Origin: Fistularia commersonii
Lineage: Eukaryota > Chordata > Actinopteri > Syngnathiformes > Fistulariidae
Reading direction: 5' to 3'
DNA length: 64,000 bases
Assembly (NCBI GenBank): GCA_037954325.1
Contig: JBBMNZ010000018.1
Coordinates: 15,804,001 to 15,868,000 of the forward strand
Under the pieces are notes generated by a model, which was given only the letters and a program-made list of their open reading frames with translations, was not told the origin of the DNA and made no database searches. Positions 11,227 through 22,330 of this stretch are shown here, piece after piece. The translations under genes and the position numbers were made by a program. The stretch's first letter is position 1; the number at the start of each line of letters is the position of its first letter.

Positions 11227-14200
11227 CTGCGGGGAGAGGGAAGAAGCACAAGACGGGGAGGATTAGTCGTCTAAATTACACGGGCCGCGTTAAACCCGAG
11301 GAGGGAAGCCCGAAATAACAATGGACGCAAGGTGACGGGTAGGACACGGCGGCGCTCGGCTTGTAAACAACGCGCCGCGGCACCCGCGGGCCCGAAGACG
11401 GCCGACGCCGCTCGGAATTGCGATTATCGGCGGCCGCGGTTCGCCCGCCGCTGCCGGATTACACGGCTCGACGCCGGAGAAGGAGGCAGCGTCCGCGGGT
11501 CAGAGCCGGCGCGGGTAAAATTAGAATCCGGCTTCCGCTCAGATGTTTATCGTTTGTAGGTTATATCGCACAACCTGAAGACAAAACAACACCGGGGCTC
11601 CGCGCCCGAACCGGATGGGGAAATTATACGGCGGGGCGACTCATTACGTCTCATAACACCCAAACATCCGACCCATCCCCTCGAGATGATTTGCATGAAT
11701 TCACGTGAGAGGATGAATCCTGAAATACGGCGCAGCCTGCATTCGGGGTCGGGCCAGTTAAACCCAGATTTTGCCGTGATGTGACTTTTCGGAGGAAGCC
11801 GAGCGAGGCGCCTTCCCCCGCGCCTCACTTTAAACCCGTTAAATCTGGTTATTTTTCTCACTGCGGATGCAAAAAACAAGAAATAATCGAACATGCTGAG
11901 GTGTTAAATGTCTCAGGTGAAGAATATTTAGGGGCCAGGAACCCCAAATAAATCTGTTGGATTTATAAGGATTTATAAGCTACACCGACATACTTTTAGA
12001 GACGATCGCAATCGACGCGACACAATAAATGTAAAAACCTCTGACAAGTCCTGTCATTTCACTATAAGCTTTAAACAACGACGTGGCTAATTTAGGGATT
12101 TTATTTGGGCTAACGAGCTTCACGCCGCCAAAACATTTCGCCTCGTCACATCGGACCGATGAAATGAGCGTGAAATTCTGAGGGCGTTCAATTCCGACAC
12201 GGAAGAAGACGACTTTAACGGTTTTTAGCCGGTTTTAGGTTTTACCTCACCGTCTCACTCACGGATCTTAATTGTGTTATCTATTTGTTTTTATCCTTGT
12301 TTTTCGTCACTCCATTCATGTTTTTCATCATCCTTACTGTTGTTATTGTCACATGTTTCTTCTCTTTATATGTCTTTTCTACGTTATATTTATATTAGTT
12401 AATATGGTTATTGTTGCACTGCTATGACAACAAATTTCCGCTATGGGGATAAATTTAGTACTATCTTATCTTATCTCATCTCATCTCATCTCATCTCATC
12501 TTATCTCATCTTATCTTATCTTATCTTATCTTATCTTATCTCATCTTATCTCAGATGGCGATCAGCTGGCGTAGGACAAAGCCATAGATAGAAATGGATG
12601 GATGGATGGACTTTTCCTTGTGTTATTTATTATATTGTTATTCTACATTTCCTGTACATATTTGTGGATGTTACCCGTATGTTTTTAGTTAAAAGGTAAA
12701 GAAAAAAACAATTGTGTAAATATCTCAGGTTACACCTGCGGCTTACAGACAGGTGTGGCCCATATATGCACACAAATATCTATTTTGTTATTTTAAGTCG
12801 GTGCAGCTTCTGTTCAGATGCGCTCAAGAGTCTGAAGATTGCGGTATTAGAAGATTGGGAAATAAATAAGAAGTAGTAAACATGTCATTTTCTTTTTAAC
12901 CTGAGTGTTTTGCTCACTTCACCTAGAAAGCATCTGCATGGACTCTGGCCCGTCGCTAGACGAATGTCCCTTAATGAATCTTTCCGTTTTGCAGGCAATT
13001 AAGCCAGACGTTTGCTAACGACACCGAGCGCCACGCGCGGCGAGATTGTTGCTTTTAATTGAATCATGTTTAATCGACGCCGACGGGCCCGAGTCGGGAT
13101 CTCGACGACCGGCTCGGATGTCGCGCGTTGACAACTGTTTACCGGAACATTAATGAGCTCAGATCTTCCGGTGGCATCTCCCGCTAAAATCCACGTATGG
13201 ATTTCGAGACGCTTTCCCTCTCCGGAGTCCGCCGGTGTCGCGTCGTGTCACGCGGCAGATGCGGCGTCCAGGTGTTTCCGACTCCCCCGCGTTCGCTCTA
13301 CGACCCCCGCCCGCCTGTCATCCATCCGCGCGTCCGTCCGTCCGTCCTTCCGCGGCTCACCTGTACACCAAAGTATCGTCCGCCGTGCTGTTGTACTGAA
13401 TCTGGTACATCCTGATGCCCGGGATGTGCCGCTCGGACGGCCAGCGGATCACGGCGGAGGACGAGGTCAGCTCGGCGACCACGACCTTCCTGTCCTGCTT
13501 GTCGTAGCCCTTGGTGTCGTTGGCCGACCTGGAGGAGGTGGTGATGTCCGAGAGGCCGGGGTCTTCGCGCATGTGGCCCGTGTTGTTAACAAACAAGGGT
13601 AAGGGGATCATGTTGATCTCGACGGCTGCCGTGGCGATGCCGGCGGCGTTGGACGCCACGCAGCTGAACGCCCCGCTGTCCTTCAGAGTGGTGATGAGAA
13701 TATCCAGCGTGCCGTTGTCGTACAGAACGGTGCGGGTGTTGTTGTTCACCAGCTTTCCGTCCGGCGACCGCCAGTGGATCTCGGGGTCGGGGTCGCCCAC
13801 GGCTTTGCATTTCAGAGTCACGCCCTGCCCCTCCATGACGTAAGGCTTGGTGGCGAGGTATTTGGTGATCAGCGGCGGCTCGCAGATGAACTCCTCCTCC
13901 TGGATGGACCAGAAGTACTTGTCCATGAGGTGCTCCGGCGAGGCGCACGTCTCCAGGTCGTCCTCTCTGGTCAGCCTGCGCAGCCACAGCAACTCGCAGT
14001 TGCAGTGCAGCGGGTTCCCGCCGAAGCTCACCGCCAAGGTGGAGGACTTGGACCCCTTGGCGTCGGACAGCACCTGGGCGTGCTGGAACAGGCTGTCCGG
14101 CGGCAGCTTCTGCAGCCTGTTGGAGGTCATGTCCAGGCGGACCAGCTTGGTGAGCAGCGTGAACGTCCCGGCGCCGATGTGGTCGATCAAGTTGTGGTCC

Positions 14201-14736
14201 AGGGTGAGGGTGTTGATGTTGGTCATCCTGGCGATGGCCTCCCACGGCAGGCTGCGCAGGTTGTTATTGGAGAGGTCCAAGTCCTCGATGGTGGAAACGA
14301 ATTCGTCGAAGGAGGTAGGGGCCACCTGGTGGATCTGGTTGTTTCCCAGGATGAGGTGCCGCAAGTTCTGCAGGCCCTTGAAGTGGTCGCTCTTTATCAT
14401 GCTGAGTCTGTTGCCGTCCATGTGGAGGGCGCGGAGGGCGCGCAGCCCCAGGAAGGCGTGGGGCGTGATCTGGCTGATGGTGTTGCGCGACAAGGTGAGG
14501 TGGACCAAGCTGGTCATGTTGAAAAAGTCTTTCCTGCGGATGATGGTGATGAAGTTGTCCGTCAGACGCAGCTCCACCGTCTTGCGGTCGATGGTCGGCG
14601 GCACGAACAGCAGGCCGGTCTTGGCGCAGAGGAGGGTCAGGGTCGGGGAAAGGTGCTGGCAGATGCAGCGTCCCGGGCAGCTGTAGCCCTCCGCCACCGC
14701 CGCGCACAGCAGCGCGCACAGAACCAGCCGCTCCAT
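10326..14736 (-). CDS. lrfn1: LRFN1 / SALM2, leucine-rich repeat and FN3 synaptic adhesion protein
   Basis: Two coding exons (14736-13361 and 11226-10326) join in phase 2 to give 758 residues, close to human LRFN1 (about 771). Order: signal peptide (1-17); LRRNT with C20, C24, C26, C37; LRRs (about 50-215); LRRCT with [15 protein letters not shown] and C245, C247, C264, C285; Ig domain (about 292-375, C310/C359, W322); FN3 (about 416-508) split by the intron; one membrane segment (about 523-548); 210-residue cytoplasmic tail. The tail has the LRFN1-type [21 protein letters not shown] block and ends TEWMLESTV, a class I PDZ ligand. LRFN2 ends differently (VMESTV), and the tail favours LRFN1. 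Known family role: postsynaptic adhesion, binding PSD-95 and promoting excitatory synapse differentiation. N-glycosylation sequons include N73, N332, N341, N384, N406 and N449. No frameshift or missing key residue is seen. Confidence 0.96.
11227..13360 (-). other. lrfn1: lrfn1 intron between coding exons (2134 bp)
   Basis: Donor CTGTACAG^GTGAGC at 13360, acceptor CCCGCAG at 11227. It interrupts the FN3 domain at LVY/R, the same point at which the human protein continues RMIPS. It contains a plus-oriented LINE tail and simple repeats at about 12270-12610; the rest is unique and CpG-rich near both ends. Confidence 0.9.
12270..12553 (+). mobile_element. LINE 3' tail with (TCTTA/TCTCA)n, plus orientation
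   Basis: T-rich 3' sequence leads into ACAAATTTCCGCTATGGGGATAAATTTAGT and about 85 bp of TCTTA/TCTCA repeats. The AATTTCC...GGGGATAAA hairpin-like end plus pentanucleotide tail matches the relics at 1.8 and 55.4 kb. It lies within the lrfn1 intron, antisense to the gene. Confidence 0.65.
13361..14736 (-). CDS. lrfn1: lrfn1 coding exon 1 (signal peptide, LRRs, Ig, start of FN3)
   Basis: The start ATG at 14736 has A at -3 and G at +4 and is followed by the hydrophobic [17 protein letters not shown]. An in-frame extension to 14763 begins with TTG, not ATG. The extension contains a likely acceptor, CTCTGTTTCCGGCGTTGGCAG ending at 14757, so a noncoding 5' exon probably lies upstream. Confidence 0.95.
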
Positions 14737-14756
14737 CGTCGATCGCGCTCCCGGTC

Positions 14757-15620
14757 CTGCCAACGCCGGAAACAGAGAGGAAAAACAACACCGGAGGATG
14801 AAGACTTCGGATCTCGGAAACGGGCGAGCGGCGCCGTGACTCCGACGAAGGCTCGGGAAAATAAAACCTGTTTTTTTTTTTTTTCCGGAAATAATGGCGC
14901 GGCGGAGGATGAAAAGGCTGCAGAGGCATTACCGGGAGCGCGTCGACTCTTTAGCCATGTAATGGAAATAACAGGATGTTTTTGTGCCACCAGGCTGCAT
15001 CTCCTCTCAGCTGTATAATCTCATGAATGATCACAGGACACGTTTTCTGTATCAGGTAACACCGTATGCGTTTCCATCACGGACGACGGAACCGCAGATT
15101 AAATTCTCCTTCCGCTGAAATCCACATCAGGGAGGAGAATTTAGGGCCCGAAAATGGAAGTTGTCAACAGCGCTCCGGGACGCCCGTGACCTTTTCAGCC
15201 TCCTCGCCGCTTTTGCGGGTTCCCGGAAAAAAAGGAATTAGAGGGAGAAGCCGTCATGCAAATGGAAGCTACAAAAACCGAAGATAGGAACATGAGGATA
15301 ATGCGGGACCGCCATCGGGTTTTCAAGATGCCCCGATACGGATTTTAAAAAGCGGCGCTTGGACTTAACGCCTGGGTGTCAATAATTAGTGACAGAAAAA
15401 ATGCTAAGACAGAAAAACGAGCTAAGAAAATAAATCCATTTTATTTGTACTAATAATTTTGCAGCGCTGAGAGCATCTCAAACCTGCGGGTGGAAGTAGA
15501 AACAAGAATAATGTTCTGGCTGCTCGACGTATTAGGGAGTTTGCTTTTCACAGGACCACATCCTCTCTCCGTCTCCACCTCAGTGCCAAAGACGTTGGAG
15601 CTAGCATGCAGGTCGGTAAT
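14757..15620. other. no coding exon seen; region just upstream of lrfn1 coding exon
   Basis: On the minus strand this is probably 5' intron of lrfn1, since the first coding exon is preceded by a good acceptor ending at 14757. It has CpG-containing unique DNA, one T-run at about 14870-14884 and no recognised repeat. Confidence 0.5.
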
Positions 15621-15890
15621 GTTAGCCTCGCACAAGCGCTCAGGTTGATAACGTTACCTTTGCGCGACCCCGAAGCGGCTAATTTTAGCTTTGCACGAGC
15701 CTGCGGGTCATGGCAGCTTTGCATGAACACACAGCTTGCTAATGCTAGCTAGCACGCTAGTCTTTAGTGTTAGCTTCGTACGAGCACGCAAACCGATCGG
15801 CAATGTTAGCTTCGCTGGAGCACGTGTGTCGATAACGTTAGCCCTCCGCGAGCACGCAGGCCAACAATGCTAATTTTGCTTCGCGTGACG
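15621..15890. repeat. degenerate 32-bp minisatellite, about 9 copies
   Basis: Units begin GTTAGC and run about 25-36 bp, for example at 15621, 15653 (GTTACC), then TTTAGC, GCAGC, GCTAGC, GTTAGCTTCG (twice), GTTAGCCCTC and GCTAATTTTG. A rough consensus is GTTAGCTTCGCACGAGCACG followed by CAGGTCGATAAC. Short inframe ORFs across it have no meaning. Confidence 0.75.
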
Positions 15891-15894
15891 CTCG

Positions 15895-17180
15895 ACCACA
15901 TGTTAGGGTTCAACTCCAGAAGCAAAAATCCGAGTCCGCCCACGTTGGACAGCCGGACCGCTTCGCTGGAGATGGATCTCCGTGCACCGTAGACCACCAT
16001 CTTCTCCGCCGTGGAAGATCAGGGCCTGCAGGAGGTGGCGCAGGTCAGCTGATGAGAATTACAAATGAACTTGCAGGGAGACAATTTCAAACGAAACAAA
16101 CCCGGCAGCCCAACGGGGGTGGAGGGGAAGAACAACGGGTCAAGATGAAGAGACACTGCACCCATCTGGAGGTCTTCTATAAGACTGGTGGGAGGAGGTG
16201 AAGACGTTCGAGCTCAAACAAATGTAAATATCCTCTTTGTTTTGCCTAAAAATGACACGCGATTAAAATGCAGTTAACTCTCGATTAATCCGTTGTCTCC
16301 ATTTGATTTTTTTTGAAATGAAGTCCCACTCCTCGAGAAAAAAGAGATGCGGGGAAGACCACGATCCGACACGGGAGCTTCAACGCCTGCGTCCGTCCCG
16401 GACGTCGTCCGCTGCTGATAAAAGCGGCTGTTAAAAGCCTGCATAGGTTTAGAAAACTGTAACACGGAGTGACACCCGTCCGTTCCGGTCTAACAAGCAC
16501 GACACCTGTCAAAGCTAATAGGTCATTAGAAAGCAAAGCTGTCTTTCTTTTTAAAGGTCCAATACCATCACGACGATGAACACAGCAAGTGCCGGCTGTG
16601 GGTTTTAAGCACTGTATTTTCTTTTTTTCTTATGCTTTTCCAAAATGTCACTTCCCATTTCCGTAAGTCCTCTTTTCCCTGCCCCGTGTGTCGGGGCGGC
16701 AGTGACATGCTCGACCGCAGATTGGTGTAGTCTCCCATTGTGCCCAAAGCAAAATCACCGAACACGAAGGGAAATGGCCTCAAATCACACGTGATTGAAA
16801 ACGCCCGTGGGGAAATTCAGCGGATTTTCAAAATGCCACACGCCGGCGCTCCGTTTCTCGACGCGTCGGTCTGGAATCCGTTCACATTCTTGGGCGGCGG
16901 GCGCAGATTCCCCGCTCATCCGAGTATTAGCCCGAGCCCGATTCGTCTTAACTGGCTATGTATGTTCAACGCGGTGAGAGAGGAGCGAATCCGCGAGTGC
17001 ATCGCTGTCGTTTCACATCAACCTGTGTTACATTTGCGAGGCGGCGGGGAAAATTCTCAGTTGCCTTTCCGTTTCGCTCTAATGCACTATTCCTGGTGCA
17101 CACACACACACGCCGCTGCACTTCTACCCCTGTGAGGGCCCCTCTCCACGCGATGCATCCTATAAACCCAATCCAAATCA
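15895..17180. other. no gene seen; unique DNA
   Basis: Mixed unique sequence with a few T-runs and short CA tracts near 17100. Open frames up to 131 codons lack domain features and overlap on both strands. Confidence 0.45.
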
Positions 17181-17206
17181 ACACACACACACACACACAC
17201 ACACAT
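17181..17206. repeat. (AC)n microsatellite
   Basis: Uninterrupted AC run of about 25 bp. Confidence 0.9.
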
Positions 17207-17370
17207 ACGGCTGCACCGTCAGCAGCACATCCTGCACATCAGTGAGATAGTTTTCAAATTCACTCAACGCCAGCAGCTGTATTACTTCTACCTCTAAATA
17301 CATTTCACCAGGATGCAGGAGATCGTTCAGGAGACACACCGGTTTCTTCTTCACTCATGTTAACACTCGC

Positions 17371-17410
17371 ATCCTCCTCCTCCTCCTCGCCGCCGCCGCC
17401 GCCGCCGCCA
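17371..17410. repeat. (TCC)n(GCC)n trinucleotide tract
   Basis: About six CCT units run directly into about nine GCC units. Not in a recognised reading frame. Confidence 0.85.
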
Positions 17411-17955
17411 TCATGCAAATGTAAGAAAATACGTCACGCCGTTTGAAACTGCGGCGATATTTCTTTCACTGTGTGCAACATGAGAGCGGGTCGGCGAAAC
17501 GGCAACTCATTTGTTTTCAAATTGCCATCCGCCGCTTTCCTCTGCGCCGCCCCACGCGGCGGGCGCATCTCGGGTCCCCTGGGAAGGCGCATTTATTAAG
17601 GAAAACATCTTTATCTTCAAATTAACTAATTCTTCTCCACCAGAAGGGGATTTTGCAAAATGCGAAGGTAGCTTGGACTTGATGGAGCGGCGTTTAAACC
17701 ATCGCCGACCGCCTGAGACTGAACGCACGCTCTGGGATACTCCATTGATCTGCGAGTATTTCAGGGAATGGGAGGCTTTGTTGCTACGGCAACACCGCCG
17801 TGGAACGCAGGTCTTCAGAGCCGGACCGGAGGTGACGGCGAGTCGCCGCGACAGTAGGAATGCAGGTACGTGAGCAGACGTACGAATCTGTGAGTTAAGG
17901 AGAGGAAAAGGGCAGAGGTATCACTTTACGTGAAGGATGGCTACTTTATTCATAT

Positions 17956-17998
<43 letters not shown>

Positions 17999-18395
17999 TA
18001 AGGTATGGAAAAAGCCTGCCTGAAAGTTACGGGTAAATAAGTGATGATTTGCTAACAGAGGGTTTAGGTAAACAATGTTCTGGATGCAAAGCAGGTGACG
18101 TTCGGTGCAGAAGCAGCCTTGCCATCAGAGCCGGCGAGCTTCATGCTGGTTGGCACCTCCGAGCCCCGAGCGAGCCTGACGTTCGCCCGCCCGCCGCCGA
18201 CGTCCTCTAAATTTAGCATCGTCTCCCGGCGTCGGCGCCGTCGAGCGCCCGATGATCTCCGCCGCTCGGCGGTTGATCTTCCCATCGTTTCAATGAAGCC
18301 TTGAGAAGAAAACCCGAAGAGCAGACCTCAGAGGGAGGACACGTCTTGTCTTCTTACGTCAGTGTGATGGATTCTTTATGATGGGCGGCACGGAG
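17411..18395. other. no gene seen; contains (CA)19 at 17957-17994
   Basis: Unique DNA on either side of a pure CA microsatellite at 17957-17994. Open frames here are short and unsupported. Confidence 0.5.
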
Positions 18396-18397
18396 AT

Positions 18398-18595
18398 GCA
18401 GCCAGAAGGTCCCTGCTCGGATTCCCACGGGAGGATCTTCCTGTGTGGAGTCTCATGTTCTACCCGTGTCTACGTGGGGTTCCTCAAGGTTCTCCGGGTT
18501 CCTCCGTCAGAACAAACCTGCAGGAGGCTCAGCGGAAACCCTGCATCGTCAGAGCGTGTGAACGAGAGGGCGACGGATCCAGGGGAACCTCCCAC
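18398..18595 (+). repeat. tRNA-like SINE copy, plus orientation
   Basis: Contains CCAGAAGGTCCCTGCTCGGATTCCC, TGTGTGGAGTCTCATGTTCTACCCGTGTC, GGTTCTCCGGGTTCC, and the GTGTGAACGAGAGGG tail. Box A is eroded. Confidence 0.72.
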
Positions 18596-18599
18596 GGTT

Positions 18600-19350
18600 T
18601 GATTCTCTCCACAATGGAGCGGAGATGTTTCGGAGGAATGACCTCCTCCGTCCTCTTCGGTCACCGCTAAACATCTGACACAGTAACGGAAATGTTAACG
18701 GGCGGCGTGAATTCCCGGTGGACGTCCGACTTCTCCTTTCACCGTCCTTCTGTCCTCGTCTGAAATCTCCACGGCTTTTTTTTAAAACGGCCAACAAATG
18801 AAGTTTCTCCTCCTTTCTTCTACTTCTTCTTTTTTTTTTTATCATTATGGTCAAATGTCACTCAAACACTGGCCGGCATTAGCATGCAGCTCAGAGTCCG
18901 CAGACTCCGAGCAGAGATGGACGAAGCCCGTCCATCCTTCCGCTAGCATACCTCCTCCTCCTCCTCCTCTTCTTCCTCCACGCCACAAAAAGCCTCTGAA
19001 GCATCAGATCAGCCGTGTGAAAAAGTAGATTTCCTGCCAGTGGAAGACGTGACATAACGGGGAGCTGACCTTTCGCGGCGAGCGGGAGCTACACAGGTTG
19101 GATAGACATTGTCTCCTCATCCTGAAAGATGAAAACAAGCGTCCCCATTGAATTCTCCATCTTCTGATGCTTCAGCATGAATTATAGATATTTTCCCACC
19201 TGGTCAGTCACAACCCCCTCCTCTTCTTCACACGGGTTATTAAAATAGAAGAGAGGATAATAGAATATTCCTTTGTTCGACCCACACTGGGGAGATGTCC
19301 GTTTTCTCTTAAACGTAACATATATATATATATATATAGACATATATGTT
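18600..19350. other. no gene seen; simple repeats
   Basis: Unique DNA with CCT-rich stretches (about 18950-18980) and a TA run at about 19319-19338. No domain found. Confidence 0.45.
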
Positions 19351-19359
19351 TGCTGACAT

Positions 19360-20060
19360 TGTGATCTGTGGTGAGAGCAGGGAACAGTTTGAGGAGCATC
19401 TAGGAAGGTGGAGGTATGCTCTGGAAAGGAGAGGAATGAAGGTAGCAAGATGGAATATATGAACGAGAGGGAGCGGACATCAAGAAGGTGGAGGATTTCA
19501 AGAACTCAGGGTCAACAGTCCAGAGTGAAGGAGAGCGTGGAAAAGAGGTGAAGAAATGGGTTGCAATGGGTGGAGAAAAGTGTCAGGGGTATGAAGAGAT
19601 GGAGGAACATCAGCCAGAAGGAACGGAAAGGTGGAGGAGACGGTGGTGAGATGATCTACAAACACTGACAATGAGCAAGACAGGAGGAAGAGCTGGAGGT
19701 TGCAGAGATGAAGATGCTCAGGTTGTCTTTGGGAGCGACCAGGATGGAGAGGATCAGGAATGAGTCATTCAGAGGAACAGTAGATGTTTTGGAGAGAAGG
19801 TCAGAGAAGCCAGGCTGAGATGGTTGGGTCATGGACAGAGGAGGGATAGTGAATATATTGGTAGACGGATGCTGGAATCGGAGCTGCCAGGCAAGAGGTC
19901 TGGAGGAAGACCAAAGAGAAGATTTATGGACGTAGTGAGAGAGGATATGAAGACAGTTGGTGTGAGAGAGGAGGATCCAGAGAATAGGGTTAGATGGAGA
20001 AAGTAGATTCGCCGTGGAGACTCCTTAAGGGAAAAGCCGAAAGAAGAAGAAGGAGAAGAA
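19360..20060 (+). mobile_element. non-LTR retrotransposon 3' end relic
   Basis: Best preserved of the family: at 19824-20006 the frame reads GHGQRRDSEYIGRRMLESEL, then PGKRSGGRPKRRFMDVVRED and MKTVGVREEDPENRVRWRK, the hallmark C-terminus of a fish LINE reverse transcriptase. It ends CGTGGAGACTCCTTAAGGGAAAAGCC and GAAGAAGAAG. The upstream part is frameshifted. Confidence 0.8.
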
Positions 20061-20450
20061 GTTCAGAGCAATGGAAAGTCTAGAAAGGAGTTGAAGAAAT
20101 GAGTGCAAGCAGGTTGGAGCAGGTGGAGAAAAGAGTCAGGGGTAGTGTGTTCTGAGGAGAGAATCGGGAATGAGTCCATCAGAGGAATGGCACATGGTAG
20201 ATGTTTTGGAGAGAAGGTCAGAGATGGGTGAGTGATGGAAAGAGGAGGGGTAGTGAATATACTGGTAGACTGATGATGGAATTGGAGGTCTAGAGGAAGA
20301 CCAGAGAGAAGATTGATGGACGTAGCGAAAGAAGGTATGAAGTGAGTTGTGAGTTTTCCAAAGGAAAAGAATAGTTGTCACGGGGGTGCAGGACATGTAT
20401 GACCGAGACAAAGCGACGACTGAGATGGTTTGGACATGAACACTCCTTTG
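20061..20450 (+). mobile_element. second, partial copy of the same retrotransposon
   Basis: Immediately downstream of the previous copy and in the same orientation, it repeats the AGGAGTTGAAGAAATG...GGTGGAGAAAAGAGTCAGGGG segment, the GAATGAGTCCATCAGAGG block and the ...GGTCTAGAGGAAGACCAGAG block. More degraded than the first. Confidence 0.65.
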
Positions 20451-20454
20451 TTTA

Positions 20455-20885
20455 GGTCCAAACCAACAGCGATAACAGCAACAAATATCCGCAAAGAAGC
20501 GACCATATCTTCATTTTATGATTTATATTTTAAAGCTTTATGACTCTCCCACACTCTTATAAACACTTCCTATATAGAGATATATCAATAGGAATATATA
20601 TTTCCTATATAACTCACACAAACACAGCACCGCAGAGTTACACTACGAGCAGCCATCGCCCATTGGGGTGATGATGATACAGTCCATCAGCCAATCAGAG
20701 CCCAGGATACAGACCACCAGAGTCTGGTCGGTCGCCACCTTAGAAAATGCTTATTTTACATAAAAAAATAATTGAAATAGTAAATATATAAAAAACACAT
20801 ATATAAACCTGCGGTGTAGTGGATAGATATTAAATGTGAAATTTTATCAAAAGAAAGAGAAATATAAAATATATATACAATAAGA
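20455..20885. other. no gene seen; AT-rich DNA
   Basis: AT-rich sequence with TATATA-type runs. A CCAATCAGAGC element occurs at about 20691. No open frame of note. Confidence 0.45.
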
Positions 20886-20889
20886 CAAT

Positions 20890-21115
20890 AGAGGGGCGGA
20901 GCCTATCCCAGCTGTGACTGGCGAGAGGCGGGGTCACCCTGGACCTTTACATCACAGGGTCACATATGGAGAGACAAATCCGTTCACCTTCTTCTTCAAA
21001 CGCCTGGACAAGGCTGGGTCTCCACTGCATGTGTGGGAGGAACCCGGAGAACCCGGAGGAGCCCGTGGAGAACCTGGAGACTCCACACCGGAAGACCTTC
21101 TGCTGCTGTAACCTC
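20890..21115 (-). repeat. tRNA-like SINE copy, minus orientation, with distal part
   Basis: Begins with the distal block GGGCGGAGCCTATCCCAGCTGTGACTGGCGAGAGGCGGGGTCACCCTGG. It continues through GGGAGGAACCCGGAGAACCCGGAGGAGCCC and the ACTCCACACCGGAAGACC block. Relatively complete copy of the family. Confidence 0.75.
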
Positions 21116-21845
21116 TGCTCCACCAGCAGAGACTCATAAAACCCCTCATGGCTCGGTTTGCTCTAAAGCCCGTCTTAGTGATGTTCTTGTGTGCTTTTCA
21201 AATTTTACATTGCATATATTTAGACACAAAAACACCTTTCTATTCCATTAAAAGTAGCAGGTGGCTGTCAATAAATTTACATGTCCTTAATTCTGCAAAG
21301 CCCGGAGAGGCCGTGCCGCCTACGGCCGCCCACGCAAGGACACGCTGGAAAATATGGACGACAAAATGTGCACGTCTGTGTTTCCGTGAAAACATTGTGA
21401 GCGGACGACGCGTTCGGGGACGGCTCGCCGAACCTTCTCCGCTCGTCTGGGTCACAACAGTTGGTGGACGCAAGGAATCCGTGCACGTGCGGGAAGGAGA
21501 ACATGGATCCACGGCTCGTCGCAAACCGAAAAATGTCACCGGGACGATTTTACCGGAAACTTCACGTCCTGTTTCTGAGGGCGTCAAAGGGTCCTGTGAT
21601 GGAACTCCACGGCGAGTAGTTTTTTGGGCTTCTTCTTCTTCTTCTGCTGAGGTGCACCGACAGACACCGAGGGAATCTTAATGAGGACTCTGGATTCTCC
21701 AAAATATTATTCAGTGGAATCCTTGTTTAGAAGAATCCTGTGGAGGACACGTTCACAAGCTGCTCTCTATTCCAGTCGTCTTCCTCGTCTTCTTCTCTGG
21801 GCCGCTCACTTCAGGAGCTACGGCCAATCGGCCGCCTCCTTCCGA
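21116..21845. other. no gene seen; unique DNA
   Basis: Unique sequence with open frames up to 177 codons that lack domain features. Some CpG clusters at about 21300-21550. Confidence 0.45.
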
Positions 21846-21849
21846 CCTT

Positions 21850-22330
21850 CTCATCCCGTCACGACAGCTAACTTCCCGTCTTCTCTCCCTCCATCACAGA
21901 TTCTACCCAGATCTTCTCCATCCCTCCTCTGTCTGCATCCAAACCATCTCAGTGTGACTTTATCTCCAGAACATCTGCCATGTGGCGTCACTCTCTCCAA
22001 CCTCCTCGCTCCCAAAGTGGAACCTCCACATCTCCATCTCAGCTGCTTCCTGTCTTCATGGCTCCTCCCACCTCCACCTTTCCTGTCCTTCATGCTGACT
22101 CTTCTCTCCATCCTATATGTTCCTCCACTTCATCTCAGTACTCTAACTTCTCCACCTTCTTTATCTCCTCTACGCCCCACCGGTGTTCCTCCACATCTTC
22201 ACCCGTGCTTCCTGTCAGATGTCTCCTCCTCAGTGTCTCCAAGCAGACACCATGGCTGCTCCCACCTCCATCCTCTCCATCTTCTCCTGTCCTCCTGGCC
22301 GATGCTCCACAATATTCACAATAAAGAAGC
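21850..22330 (-). mobile_element. non-LTR retrotransposon 3' end relic, minus strand
   Basis: On the minus strand the frame reads HGRCSGDKVTLRWFGCRQRR, then DGEDLGR, the same block as in the plus-strand copies. The plus-strand 233-codon open frame over it is an antisense shadow. Confidence 0.72.

Noticed and set aside
13847..14686. 279-codon plus-strand open frame
   Set aside because: Second antisense shadow of lrfn1, with no start context, domain or splice logic.
14737..14763. Nine-residue upstream extension of lrfn1
   Set aside because: It begins with TTG, not ATG, and contains a likely splice acceptor; the ATG at 14736 precedes a proper signal peptide.
13774..15018. 414-codon plus-strand open frame
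   Set aside because: It lies antisense to the lrfn1 first coding exon. The protein is rich in Gly, Val, Gln and His without domain order, as expected opposite a GC-rich leucine-repeat gene.
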